Assembly (NCBI GenBank): GCA_036654095.1
Contig: JAVVSR010000011.1
Span: forward strand, 1 to 63,708
Length of the DNA stretch: 63,708 bases
Origin: JAVVSR01 sp036654095
GTDB taxonomy: Bacteria; Bacillota; Clostridia; Christensenellales; CAG-917
Direction: 5' to 3'
Positions 33,745 to 41,326 of this stretch are shown piece after piece. The translations under genes and the position numbers were made by a program. Numbering within the stretch: the stretch's first letter is position 1; each line of letters opens with the position of its first letter. The notes under the pieces were generated by a model. It saw nothing but the letters and a program-made list of their open reading frames with translations. It did not search any database and had not been told where the DNA came from.

Positions 33745-35469
33745 TTACTTAAGTTTTTCCATTTCCTCGGCGATTATTGTTTCAATCCTCGCGACAACGC
33801 TTTCTGCCGACACGTTTTCCTTTTCAAGCGTACTACGCTTCACAACTTCCATCTCGCCGTTCTGCAACCCACGAGGACTAACAACTACTCGAATAGGCAT
33901 ACCCATAAGGTCGGCATCGGCAAACTTGACGCCATTTGAAACGGTTTCACGGTCGTCAATTAGCGCCGAAATACCCTTGGACTTTAACTCGTTATATAGC
34001 GCAAATGCCTTTTCTTTTACTAAAGGTTCGTCTATACGCAAAGCGCATATATGCACCCGATACGGAGCAACACTCATCGGCAAAATCAAACCCTTTTCAT
34101 CATTGCTTTCCTGAGCGATTGAAGCGATTGCGCGCCCCACCCCTATTCCGTAACAACCCATAGTAGGATAAACCGCCTCGCCTTTATCATTTAAAACTGT
34201 CATATTCATACTTTTTGTATATTTCGTTCCAAGTTGAAAAATATTTCCAATTTCAATCCCGTTTTCAAGATGTAACGGCTTGCCGCATATTGGACACGCT
34301 TCGCCCAATTTCACTTTCGCAATATCCACAAATTCCTTAGGTTTAACATCGCGCGAAACGTCAACGCCTTTAATGTGATATTCTGCCTTATTTGCGCCAG
34401 TTACCATATTGTACGCGCCCTCAAGCGACTTGTCGAACACCACAAGAGTGTTTTTTGAATTAAGACCTATACAACCAATATTCCCCGCTGTCAACTCGCT
34501 TTCGTTTTCGGCATCAAAGGGAACAATGTTTTTCATAACAGCCTTTTTAAGCTTGGCCTCATTTACCTCTAAATCGCCACGAATAAATGCGACGACTAAA
34601 GTATCTTCGCCGCGAACAGCAAAAGCAACCGCTTTAATCGTATTGGTTTTTTCAATATTTAAATATGCGGTCAGCGCATCAATATCCTTAGCGTCCGCTG
34701 TAAAAACTTCTTCCATAGCTGAGTTTTTACCAAAGTCAACACCCAAACGCTTCGATGTAGCAACTTCCATATTTGCCTTATACCCGCATTCGTCACAAAG
34801 CACTAACGTATCTTCGCCAACATCTGTCAGCAGCATAAACTCGTGCGCAATACTTCCGCCCATCATACCTGTGTCCGACTTGACCGAAATAAAACGCTTT
34901 AATCCAATCCGTCTAAATATATTGTGATACGCCTCAAGACATTTGTCATAATACTTGCTTAAATCATCATCGGTCATATGGAAAGAATAGCCGTCTTTCA
35001 TTGTAAATTCTCGTACTCTGATAAGACCGCCTCTACACCGCGGCTCATCGCGAAACTTCGTTTGTATTTGATATATCATACACGGAAGTTGCGCATAACT
35101 TGAAACGGTATTTTTAACCATATGAACACTTGCTTCCTCGTGAGTCATGCCTAAAAGCATATCCTTGCCGCCCCTATCCTTGAAGCGCGCCATTTCACTG
35201 CCGATTGTCGAGTATCTACCCGAGCTTTCCCAAAGTTCTCGAGGCATAACTACGGGGAACTTAACTTCCTGACCGTCGATTTTATTCATTTCCTCACGGA
35301 TAATAGCTTCAATATTTAATGACATCAACTGCGCAGGCGAAGTCAATGAAAAAATACCGTTTGCAACGGCTTTTATGAACCCTGCGCGAACAAGCAAAGA
35401 ATGACTTAAAATTTTAACATCTGAAGGAGTTTCCTTAACTCGTTCTCCAACCAATTTACTTAATAGCAT
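33745..35469 (-). CDS. proS: Prolyl-tRNA synthetase, bacterial type with editing insertion
   Basis: A 574-residue class II synthetase. Motif 2 appears as FRDEPRCRGGLIRVREFTMKDGYSFH. The INS editing domain (cis-editing of Ala-tRNA-Pro) spans about residues 230-390, and the anticodon-binding domain is at the C-terminus (about 450-574). The ATG at 35469 is chosen because GGAGG precedes it; an upstream in-frame codon (35508) lacks a site. It is transcribed alone. The 476-bp gap to the next gene (35470-35946) is AT-rich with a 16-bp purine/pyrimidine alternation at 35813-35828 and nothing else I can name. Confidence 0.95.
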   Translation of the reverse strand: MLLSKLVGERVKETPSDVKILSHSLLVRAGFIKAVANGIFSLTSPAQLMSLNIEAIIREEMNKIDGQEVKFPVVMPRELWESSGRYSTIGSEMARFKDRGGKDMLLGMTHEEASVHMVKNTVSSYAQLPCMIYQIQTKFRDEPRCRGGLIRVREFTMKDGYSFHMTDDDLSKYYDKCLEAYHNIFRRIGLKRFISVKSDTGMMGGSIAHEFMLLTDVGEDTLVLCDECGYKANMEVATSKRLGVDFGKNSAMEEVFTADAKDIDALTAYLNIEKTNTIKAVAFAVRGEDTLVVAFIRGDLEVNEAKLKKAVMKNIVPFDAENESELTAGNIGCIGLNSKNTLVVFDKSLEGAYNMVTGANKAEYHIKGVDVSRDVKPKEFVDIAKVKLGEACPICGKPLHLENGIEIGNIFQLGTKYTKSMNMTVLNDKGEAVYPTMGCYGIGVGRAIASIAQESNDEKGLILPMSVAPYRVHICALRIDEPLVKEKAFALYNELKSKGISALIDDRETVSNGVKFADADLMGMPIRVVVSPRGLQNGEMEVVKRSTLEKENVSAESVVARIETIIAEEMEKLK

Positions 35470-35812
35470 ATTGCCTCCAAGCATAAAAATAGTGTAATAA
35501 ACGGCCAAATACGTGATATAACATCAAAATTAACACACAACTTCAAAATAATTTAAAACATAAAATTATAACGAAATATAATGATATAGTGCAACAACAA
35601 ATTAATTAACATAAAAATACATACTTTTTGTTTCCTTACTCATTCAATATTTAAGCAAGTCCAAGTAAAACTACTGTTTAATTTTATAACCGTTATCGCA
35701 ACATAAAAAGCACTCGACGTCAAATCATCGGCTAAACGGCTTTATAATATTTAAACAGATATTGCAAATTATATACTATTTTATTCCATTTAGCAACAGT
35801 TTTAAGATATAT

Positions 35813-35828
35813 TGCGCGCGCGTACACA
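35813..35828. other. 16-bp perfect purine-pyrimidine alternation, CG-rich
   Basis: TGCGCGCGCGTACACA in an AT-rich gap. Such runs flip to Z-DNA under negative supercoiling. It lies between the two divergent transcripts of proS and the zinc-ribbon gene. Role not known. Confidence 0.35.
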
Positions 35829-35946
35829 AGCTCACGCAAACAAATTATTTAAACCTTATTATACTTTTTAACACGATTTTTGTTTTTTTTGTATAAAAAA
35901 TATCAAAAAGAAAAAACTTTAAATATCACGTATAGGAGGTAATACA

Positions 35947-36093
35947 ATGAGTTCACAAATCGTAAAAACAGGTGAAAAACCCGGAGCAGGTTGCTATTGT
36001 TGCACAAACTGCCACACAAAGATGAGCCTTGGTTCGTCAGATAAAATGCCGCCTTGTCCAAAATGCTCAAACAGCGAATTTAAAAGAGCGTAA
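35947..36093 (+). CDS. Tiny zinc-ribbon protein, 48 residues
   Basis: A 48-residue protein, too short for most gene callers. AGGAGG lies 8 nt before the ATG, and a stop, then a terminator, follow. It has two CxxC knuckles (CCTNCH near residue 18 and CPKCSN near 38), spaced as in a zinc-ribbon/rubredoxin-like fold, with MPPCPKCSNSEFK at the end. It resembles the small zinc-ribbon domain of the DUF1451 type. Function is unknown; it may bind nucleic acid or act as a subunit partner. Confidence 0.7.
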   Translation: MSSQIVKTGEKPGAGCYCCTNCHTKMSLGSSDKMPPCPKCSNSEFKRA

Positions 36094-36105
36094 CTGCGCG
36101 AAACC

Positions 36106-36142
36106 AGAAAAACGGATTATATAAAATCCGTTTTTCTTTTTT
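36106..36142 (+). terminator. Terminator of the zinc-ribbon gene
   Basis: AGAAAAACGGAT and ATCCGTTTTTCT enclose a short AT loop and are followed by a T run. Confidence 0.85.
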
Positions 36143-36261
36143 AATGGCTATCGATTGCTTTCTTTTTAGTGTTTCAACATTAAATTTTTTCATTTTTTTT
36201 TTGCTTTTACTTGCTATTATTTGCCTATTTTAAACACTTGTTTTTAAGTCGTAAATTTTAT

Positions 36262-36798
36262 TTAAAGCTCAACTTCTCCATCAAGTCTACTTGACGATTT
36301 AATTTTTTCAAGCAAACGCTTTATTGGCAAGTACAACACCGCAACAGAAGCTGTCGAACAAACTGCCTGTATCCCTAAAATTGGTAAACTTGCCAAAAAA
36401 TATGCCTTTGTTGCCGATGTCGAAAATGACATCATAAGCGGTGTAATTAAATCATCTAATAACGTAAAGCACACCGTCATAAAAGCTACGCAAATCAACA
36501 AACTTAAATAGTGCCACCTTCCGTTTATTTTGCCAAATTGTGCGCATACAAACGCATAAAGTGGATAATATATCACATAAAGTACCATTACTGACGGAAT
36601 TGCGCCAAATATAAATATTCGTAACACCGAAAATATCAATGCTGTTACTATGCCTCTTTTTGCTCCGTACACAACAGAAAACACCGCCAACATCAAGGAT
36701 ACAAGTTCAATGCCTGCGGCAAAACTTAGCACAAACTGCACACCTATTAAAAGCGCGGAATATATACCTATTATCGCAATTTCTTTAGTCCGTTTCAT
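36262..36798 (-). CDS. ECF-type transporter S component, probably for cobalamin
   Basis: A 178-residue protein with about six hydrophobic segments. It has an N-terminal hydrophobic stretch (IGIYSALLIGVQFVLSF) and small-residue motifs on helix 1 as in ECF S components. Its start codon overlaps the end of the upstream DUF4430 lipoprotein gene, and both lie behind a cobalamin riboswitch, so vitamin B12 is the inferred substrate. No ECF A or T genes are here, so it would use the shared energizing module encoded elsewhere. Family assignment is by features, not a motif match. Confidence 0.65.
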   Translation of the reverse strand: MKRTKEIAIIGIYSALLIGVQFVLSFAAGIELVSLMLAVFSVVYGAKRGIVTALIFSVLRIFIFGAIPSVMVLYVIYYPLYAFVCAQFGKINGRWHYLSLLICVAFMTVCFTLLDDLITPLMMSFSTSATKAYFLASLPILGIQAVCSTASVAVLYLPIKRLLEKIKSSSRLDGEVEL

Positions 36799-37232
36799 TA
36801 AAACTTAGTCACCACAAAAATGTATGTCGACCCCTCTTTTATTGGCAAATCAACTATGCCCAACGTTGCCGATTTAAATGTTTTTCCCGAGTATGTGTAA
36901 ACTCCCCAGGCGTCGTTTCCGTACTCATCATCATCGGTGTACAACATCCAATATTGTTTGGCCGACGCATCGGCTTTCAATGTGTTTATTTGCTTAACCA
37001 TTCCCTTTTCAGCTATGTACGTCATTTCTTTTTGCGCCACAAGCGCATCCATATAATCTACTAATTTTTTCCCTGCTATGTCACTCATTACCGCTGTTTT
37101 AACGGTCATTACTACTTCTGTTTCCGTAATCGTCACTGGCGATGGCGAATTACCTTTTAAGCAAGCCGTCATCATTGAAAATACAGCTATTAAACAAAAA
37201 ATAACCGCTACAACCTTTTTTACCCTGTTCAT
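36798..37232 (-). CDS. DUF4430-type lipoprotein, candidate extracellular cobalamin-binding protein
   Basis: A 144-residue lipoprotein. Residues 1-25 are a signal peptide with lipobox MTAC; the mature part fits the DUF4430 (transcobalamin C-terminal-like) domain: a YWMLYTDDDEYGNDAWGVYTYSG strand and loop, then VDLPIKEGSTYIFVVT. The ATG at 37232 has AGAGG 9 nt upstream; the longer frame to 37331 is leader sequence. It is first of a two-gene transcript under the B12 riboswitch. The substrate is inferred from that. Confidence 0.7.
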   Translation of the reverse strand: MNRVKKVVAVIFCLIAVFSMMTACLKGNSPSPVTITETEVVMTVKTAVMSDIAGKKLVDYMDALVAQKEMTYIAEKGMVKQINTLKADASAKQYWMLYTDDDEYGNDAWGVYTYSGKTFKSATLGIVDLPIKEGSTYIFVVTKF

Positions 37233-37262
37233 AAGTATACCTCTTTTACGTTTTTTTCCACT

Positions 37263-37288
37263 AAAAAACCCCGAATTTTTCGGGGTTT
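37263..37288 (-). terminator. Riboswitch terminator before the B12 module
   Basis: On the minus strand AAACCCCGAA and TTCGGGGTTT with TTTTTT beyond, between the cobalamin aptamer and the start of the lipoprotein gene. Confidence 0.8.
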
Positions 37289-37359
37289 GTCGTTGCAATT
37301 TTTTCGGAAATAAAATTTCCGAATTTGCCAAGCCTGCGCCCCGAGGCTTTTAAAAAAAT

Positions 37360-37516
37360 CTATTGGCCGGTATCCTGACTTCAGCGGACTTACATCCTGC
37401 GAGCCTTCCCTTTCGGTGACTTAACGCATTTGTGCTGCAACAGTAGCGGGGGCTGCGTCGGCATTTGACCGACTTCCCGTTTAACGGCCAAACTGGCCGC
37501 ACCTAATAGATATTTG
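37360..37516 (-). promoter_or_regulatory. Cobalamin (adenosyl-B12) riboswitch aptamer
   Basis: The minus-strand transcript has GGTGCGGCC...GGCC, GGGAA, CCGCTACTG (near 37450), the GTCACCGAAAGGGAAGGC segment and the B12 box AAGTCAGGATACCGGCC. These are the conserved elements of the cobalamin riboswitch in order. Together with the terminator at 37263 it should shut off the downstream pair when B12 is present. Confidence 0.93.
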
Positions 37517-37674
37517 TTAAATTAGGCTAATTGTATCATTATTTTTTTGTTATAGCAATCATTTACGCTTACATATGTGTTGCTTGATTTTATATTTTGT
37601 TTGATTTTAATTAAGACTTTTTTTATTTAATTATAAAATGTTTTTTTAAAAGTTATTTTTATACATCTGTTTAT

Positions 37675-37704
37675 TTGCTATATGTCGCGCGCGTGTGATA
37701 TAAT
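37675..37704 (+). promoter_or_regulatory. Promoter of the M28 peptidase gene, with a CG-alternating spacer
   Basis: TTGCTA (37675-37680), 18-bp spacer, TATAAT (37699-37704). The spacer holds CGCGCGCGTGTG, a 12-bp purine-pyrimidine alternation that may sense supercoiling. GGAGG precedes the ATG. Confidence 0.6.
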
Positions 37705-37734
37705 GTATAAATAATATGTTTTGGAGGATTTCTT

Positions 37735-38991
37735 ATGGCAGATTTTAATTTTAAAAAGGGCGCAGATGATATGATGGCCTTTATCAAAAAGATTGAGTCC
37801 GAGGTTGGTCCTCGTCTTCCCGGCTCCGAGGAGGAACGAAAAGCCGCTAAAATTATCAAGGGCGAATACGAAAAAACTATCGGAATTAAGCCCGTTTCTG
37901 AACCATTTAAGGTTGCGCCTAATTCAGGTATTGGCGCTATTCCCTACATTGGCATTATTGCCCTTATTAGCTTGGTTTTATATTTTATATATCCGCTCGC
38001 AGGCGCTATTTTGGCCGCGCTCGCGCTTGGTTATTTTTTAGTTATGGGTGGCGTATATACGGGCATGTTTGACTTTCTTTGGAAGCAACAAGACAGCGAA
38101 AACTTTTACACAATTCAAGAACCGACCAGCGGAAAAGTGGATTTTACTATAATTACAGGCGCGCACTACGACAGCAGTTGGAACTGGATTTTACAAAAGA
38201 AAAATCCTAAAACATTTATTCCAAAAATTGTTTACGGTATTGTTGGCGTTGTTGGGATTATTGTTGGTGGAATTATTCTTACGGCAACAGGTTTCAGCGC
38301 GCCGCTTTGGGTTAATTTAAACCGCATTTCCGACTTCACTTTTTGGCAATGGCTCGCTATTGTTTTTCCTGTTGTATGTTTACCCGGCTTATATTTTATT
38401 ACACAGTTTCTTTCGCACGATAAGACGCAAGCTTCTCCCGGCTGTATGGACAATCTCACAGGGATAAGCCTAAATATGGTTGTCGCTGAGCATTTTAAAA
38501 ATAATCCCGACGATTTGCCTGCAAACTGTCGCCTTATCACAACGGGTTTTGGTTGCGAGGAAGCTGGTTTGAAAGGCAGTTTTGCCTTTGTAAAAAAGCA
38601 CAAGAACGACGGCTTGCTTAAAAACGCTTTTTGTATAAACGTTGACAGCATTTCCGATGGCGACTATTTTGAGGTTGTGACTGCTGACCCTATTCAATTT
38701 TGCAAGTTTGATAAGGAACTGTGCGACCTTATGCACGGCTGTTTAGCGGAACTTAATCTTATCAAAAAAACTGGCCGTATTGTTAATCCTATTGGCGGTT
38801 GCGACGCAACTCCTTTGACTCGAGCTGGCGTAAGATGCGTTACTTTTGCCGCGCAAAACCCCGTTCCAACAACTTATTATCATACGTCTAACGACAAGTC
38901 AGACAGGCTTAGCACTGAGGTTTTTGAAGGTGGCATAGCTGCCGTTTATTCAACTATTAAAAAAATCGGCGATTTGCAATCTAAAAAATAA
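37735..38991 (+). CDS. M28-family zinc metallopeptidase with an inserted membrane domain
   Basis: A 418-residue protein. The M28 zinc site can be read as AHYDSSW, GCMDNLTG, CEEAG, NVDSIS and the late TYYHTSND. Two hydrophobic segments at about 66-105, one pair at about 175-235, place it in the membrane, so the catalytic domain is split by TM helices. Members are aminopeptidases or glutaminyl cyclase-like; the substrate is unknown. A strong terminator follows. Confidence 0.85.
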   Translation: MADFNFKKGADDMMAFIKKIESEVGPRLPGSEEERKAAKIIKGEYEKTIGIKPVSEPFKVAPNSGIGAIPYIGIIALISLVLYFIYPLAGAILAALALGYFLVMGGVYTGMFDFLWKQQDSENFYTIQEPTSGKVDFTIITGAHYDSSWNWILQKKNPKTFIPKIVYGIVGVVGIIVGGIILTATGFSAPLWVNLNRISDFTFWQWLAIVFPVVCLPGLYFITQFLSHDKTQASPGCMDNLTGISLNMVVAEHFKNNPDDLPANCRLITTGFGCEEAGLKGSFAFVKKHKNDGLLKNAFCINVDSISDGDYFEVVTADPIQFCKFDKELCDLMHGCLAELNLIKKTGRIVNPIGGCDATPLTRAGVRCVTFAAQNPVPTTYYHTSNDKSDRLSTEVFEGGIAAVYSTIKKIGDLQSKK

Positions 38992-39068
38992 CAATAGCTG
39001 TAACGCAAACAATTTGCGCAAATAGCTGTTTTTATCTTGTTCATATTTAATTTAACTTTTAAATGCAA

Positions 39069-39100
39069 ACAAAGGCTCGCTTTTATGCGAGCCTTTTTGT
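39069..39100 (+). terminator. Terminator of the M28 gene
   Basis: AAAGGCTCGC, loop TTTTAT, GCGAGCCTTTTTG. Confidence 0.88.
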
Positions 39101-39127
39101 TGCTTTTTTATTTATTGATTTATTTAA

Positions 39128-39155
39128 TTGCTTTTTTACATTACTGTGCTAAAAT
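39128..39155 (+). promoter_or_regulatory. Extended -10 promoter immediately before the eamA start codon
   Basis: TTGCTT (39128-39133), 16 bp, TGC-TAAAAT (-10 at 39150-39155). The ATG is at 39165, about 9 nt past the -10, so the transcript would begin at or within a few bases of the start codon. Confidence 0.6.
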
Positions 39156-39164
39156 AGTTTCATT

Positions 39165-40091
39165 ATGGAAAATGGAAAAAAACAAGAGAAAATAATGCTA
39201 ATATTGCTTTTTACCGTCGCTATCGTGTGGGGGTTCGGCTTTGTTTTTACCAAAATGGTTTTAGAATGTTTTTCGCCCGCATTATTAAATTTGCTGCGGT
39301 TTACTGTTTCGGCAGTTGTTCTGTTCATCTTGTTTTTTAAAAAAATAATCGCGCTTAAGCCTAAAGACTGGGCTATCGGCGCGCTGACTAGTTTGTTTAT
39401 GACATTAGGCTTTGCCTTCCAAACATATGGTATCAACTCCACTTCGCCCTCAAACGCCGCTCTGCTTACTGGGCTTAACTTGGTTATGGTTCCTTTTTTT
39501 GCGTGGATATTTTATAAAAAACGTCCGCCTATTAAAGCATTTGTTGTGGCAATCCTTGCGTTTGTTAGTATTTCGTTTTTAAGCATAAAAGGGCTTTCAA
39601 CTATCAATATTGGCGACTTATTGTGCTTTTTGTGCGCAATCTCTTTTGCGATACACTTCATTGTACTTAGCAAAACATCACTTCTTATTGACCCGTCTGC
39701 GCTTGCGTTTTTACAAATGTTCTTTGCTGCAGTCTTTTTTGCCGTTGTCGGATTTGTGTTTGACTACAAGGCTATGGTTACATTTACATTTAATAATAAA
39801 CTTATTTTTCCGCTTATTTCGCTTTGCCTTTTAAGCACGTGCTATGCCTACATAATTCAAACTCGCGCACAACGAATTGTCGCTCCGTCTAAGGTGTCGC
39901 TCATAATGTCTACGGAATCACTGTTAGGCACTTTCTTTTCGGTTTTATTGGGTTTTGAAAAACTAACTTGGTATCTCGCTGTTGCAGGTTTTGGCGTTGC
40001 TCTCGCGCTAATCATTTCAGAATGGCCTTCACGACAAGAACTGCCTTCTATCGCCTCAAATAAAGACGCCCCACAAGATATCGGGAACTAA
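39165..40091 (+). CDS. EamA-family (DMT) permease
   Basis: A 308-residue protein with about 10 hydrophobic segments in two EamA halves: AIVWGFGFVFTKMVLECFSP at the N-terminus, and SLCLLSTCYAYIIQTRAQRIVAPSKVSLIMSTESLLG in the second half. EamA carriers export small metabolites (amino acids, purines and others); the substrate cannot be read. There is no ribosome site, consistent with a leaderless transcript. The gap to the tRNA cluster (40092-40427) is AT-rich with nothing I can name. Confidence 0.85.
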   Translation: MENGKKQEKIMLILLFTVAIVWGFGFVFTKMVLECFSPALLNLLRFTVSAVVLFILFFKKIIALKPKDWAIGALTSLFMTLGFAFQTYGINSTSPSNAALLTGLNLVMVPFFAWIFYKKRPPIKAFVVAILAFVSISFLSIKGLSTINIGDLLCFLCAISFAIHFIVLSKTSLLIDPSALAFLQMFFAAVFFAVVGFVFDYKAMVTFTFNNKLIFPLISLCLLSTCYAYIIQTRAQRIVAPSKVSLIMSTESLLGTFFSVLLGFEKLTWYLAVAGFGVALALIISEWPSRQELPSIASNKDAPQDIGN

Positions 40092-40427
40092 ACAAATATT
40101 GTTGCCTCTACTTAATCATTTGAAATTTGATACAACTAAACAACATAATCTTCCCGTTATTTGTTTATTTCTTTTAAATAATAAACAAAAATATCGTTCC
40201 TTTTTACTTAACCTTTATGCCTGATGACTTATTTTAGCTTTCGCTGCTTTTATTTGAAGGTATCACATAATGCTTATTTATTTTTGATTTTTATGTTTTT
40301 ACCAATTACAAAATTCACAATATTTAATAAAATATAGCTTTAATTTGACGATATATCCTAACTTTCTCAATTTTTCACGCTTTTCTATACTATTATTTAA
40401 AAATATTTTAAAACTTCAATTTTTTTA

Positions 40428-40456
40428 TTGACAAATATTACTTTTTATTATAAACT
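40428..40456 (+). promoter_or_regulatory. Promoter of the tRNA cluster
   Basis: TTGACA (40428-40433), 17 bp, TAAACT (40451-40456), 29 bp before tRNA-fMet. Confidence 0.65.
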
Positions 40457-40485
40457 AACAAAGCACTTAAAATTCAGTGCGTTGT

Positions 40486-40561
<76 letters not shown>

Positions 40562-40566
40562 TATTT

Positions 40567-40643
40567 GGCGGCGTAGCTTAGTTGGTTAGAGCGGCCGGTT
40601 CATACCCGGCAGGTCGTTGGTTCGAATCTGACCGCCGCTACCA
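40567..40643 (+). tRNA. Elongator tRNA-Met (CAT)
   Basis: Acceptor GGCGGCG against CGCCGCT, anticodon stem GCCGG/CCGGC with loop TTCATAC, CCA encoded. The acceptor is paired at position 1, so it is not an initiator; the GGTTCATACCC loop is typical of elongator Met in Bacillota. A tRNA-Ile2 (lysidine) reading is less likely. Confidence 0.85.
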
Positions 40644-40654
40644 ATTTTGCCCAC

Positions 40655-40840
40655 CATTAACAGCCCTCGTCCTGAACCTTATTCGACGTAATTTGCGTTT
40701 GCTTATTTGGACGGATACAAACGGTACATAGATTAGCTAGCTGTTAATGTTGTTCGCAAGATATAAAGGTTTTGGCGTGTAGCGCATATCTTGCAAAGTT
40801 ACTTACAAATAAGCCCACGGCAATCACCTTTGGTGCTATC
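40655..40840 (+). ncRNA. Candidate structured RNA between tRNA-Met and tRNA-Glu
   Basis: This 250-nt spacer is unusually rich in inverted repeats. CATTAACAG (40655-40663) pairs with CTGTTAATG (40741-40749) and encloses CGTTTG (40696-40701) with CAAACG (40718-40723). GCAAGATAT (40756-40764) pairs with ATATCTTGC (40786-40794) around an inner GCG/CGC. CACC/GGTG (40825-40835) forms a third. It lacks the hallmarks of 5S, 6S, tmRNA, RNase P or SRP RNA that I know. It would be processed out of the tRNA transcript. Confidence 0.45.
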
Positions 40841-40895
40841 TAGAGGGTGCACTTGTAGCGATATTACGCAATGGAACTTGCCTAATTCAACTCGT

Positions 40896-40970
40896 GGCTC
40901 CATGGTCAAGCGGTTAAGACATCGCCCTTTCACGGCGGTAACGGGAGTTCAATTCTCCCTGGAGTCACCA
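40896..40970 (+). tRNA. tRNA-Glu (TTC)
   Basis: GGCTCCA acceptor with TGGAGTC, the ATGGTCAAGCGG D arm, anticodon loop CTTTCAC within CCGCC/GGCGG, and encoded CCA. Typical bacterial tRNA-Glu. Confidence 0.93.
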
Positions 40971-40976
40971 AAATTT

Positions 40977-41052
40977 GGGGGTATAGCTCAGCTGGGAGAG
41001 CATCTGCCTTACAAGCAGAGGGTCATAGGTTCGAGCCCTATTGTCCCCACCA
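40977..41052 (+). tRNA. tRNA-Val (TAC)
   Basis: GGGGGTA acceptor with TGTCCCC (two wobble pairs), D arm GCTCAGCTGGGAGAGC, anticodon stem TCTGC/GCAGA with loop CTTACAA, T arm ATAGG/CCTAT, CCA encoded. Last tRNA of the cluster. Confidence 0.93.
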
Positions 41053-41056
41053 AGTA

Positions 41057-41093
41057 AAACCTAAGTAGAACTTCTACTTAGGTTTTATTTTTT
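41057..41093 (+). terminator. Terminator of the tRNA cluster
   Basis: AAAACCTAAGTAGAA and TTCTACTTAGGTTTT as a perfect stem, then TTTTTTG. Confidence 0.88.
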
Positions 41094-41246
41094 GTCATTT
41101 TACAGGAAAAATGTTATAAACATTGCAGATATTTCGTTTTTAAGATATGGTTATTTAATATAATTGTCCTATTATTTTCATATTCTTTTTTGTTTCCATA
41201 CTGTTTCTATTTTATTTTCATATTATTTTGCATTTTAAAAAAGGTA

Positions 41247-41275
41247 TTGACGCAATTTATATTTAATGTTAAACT
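41247..41275 (+). promoter_or_regulatory. Promoter of the GH20 gene
   Basis: TTGACG (41247-41252), 17 bp, TAAACT (41270-41275). AAGGAG precedes the ATG. Confidence 0.6.
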
Positions 41276-41326
41276 TATATTGTATCTTTTGTCATATATT
41301 AATTTATTATTAAATAAGGAGCCTGT

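Noticed and set aside
40655..40840. 6S, 5S, tmRNA or SRP RNA
   Set aside because: None of the conserved cores of those RNAs can be found in the segment.
40791..41057. 88-residue ORF across the tRNA cluster
   Set aside because: It runs through two tRNA genes and the structured spacer; clearly a by-product.
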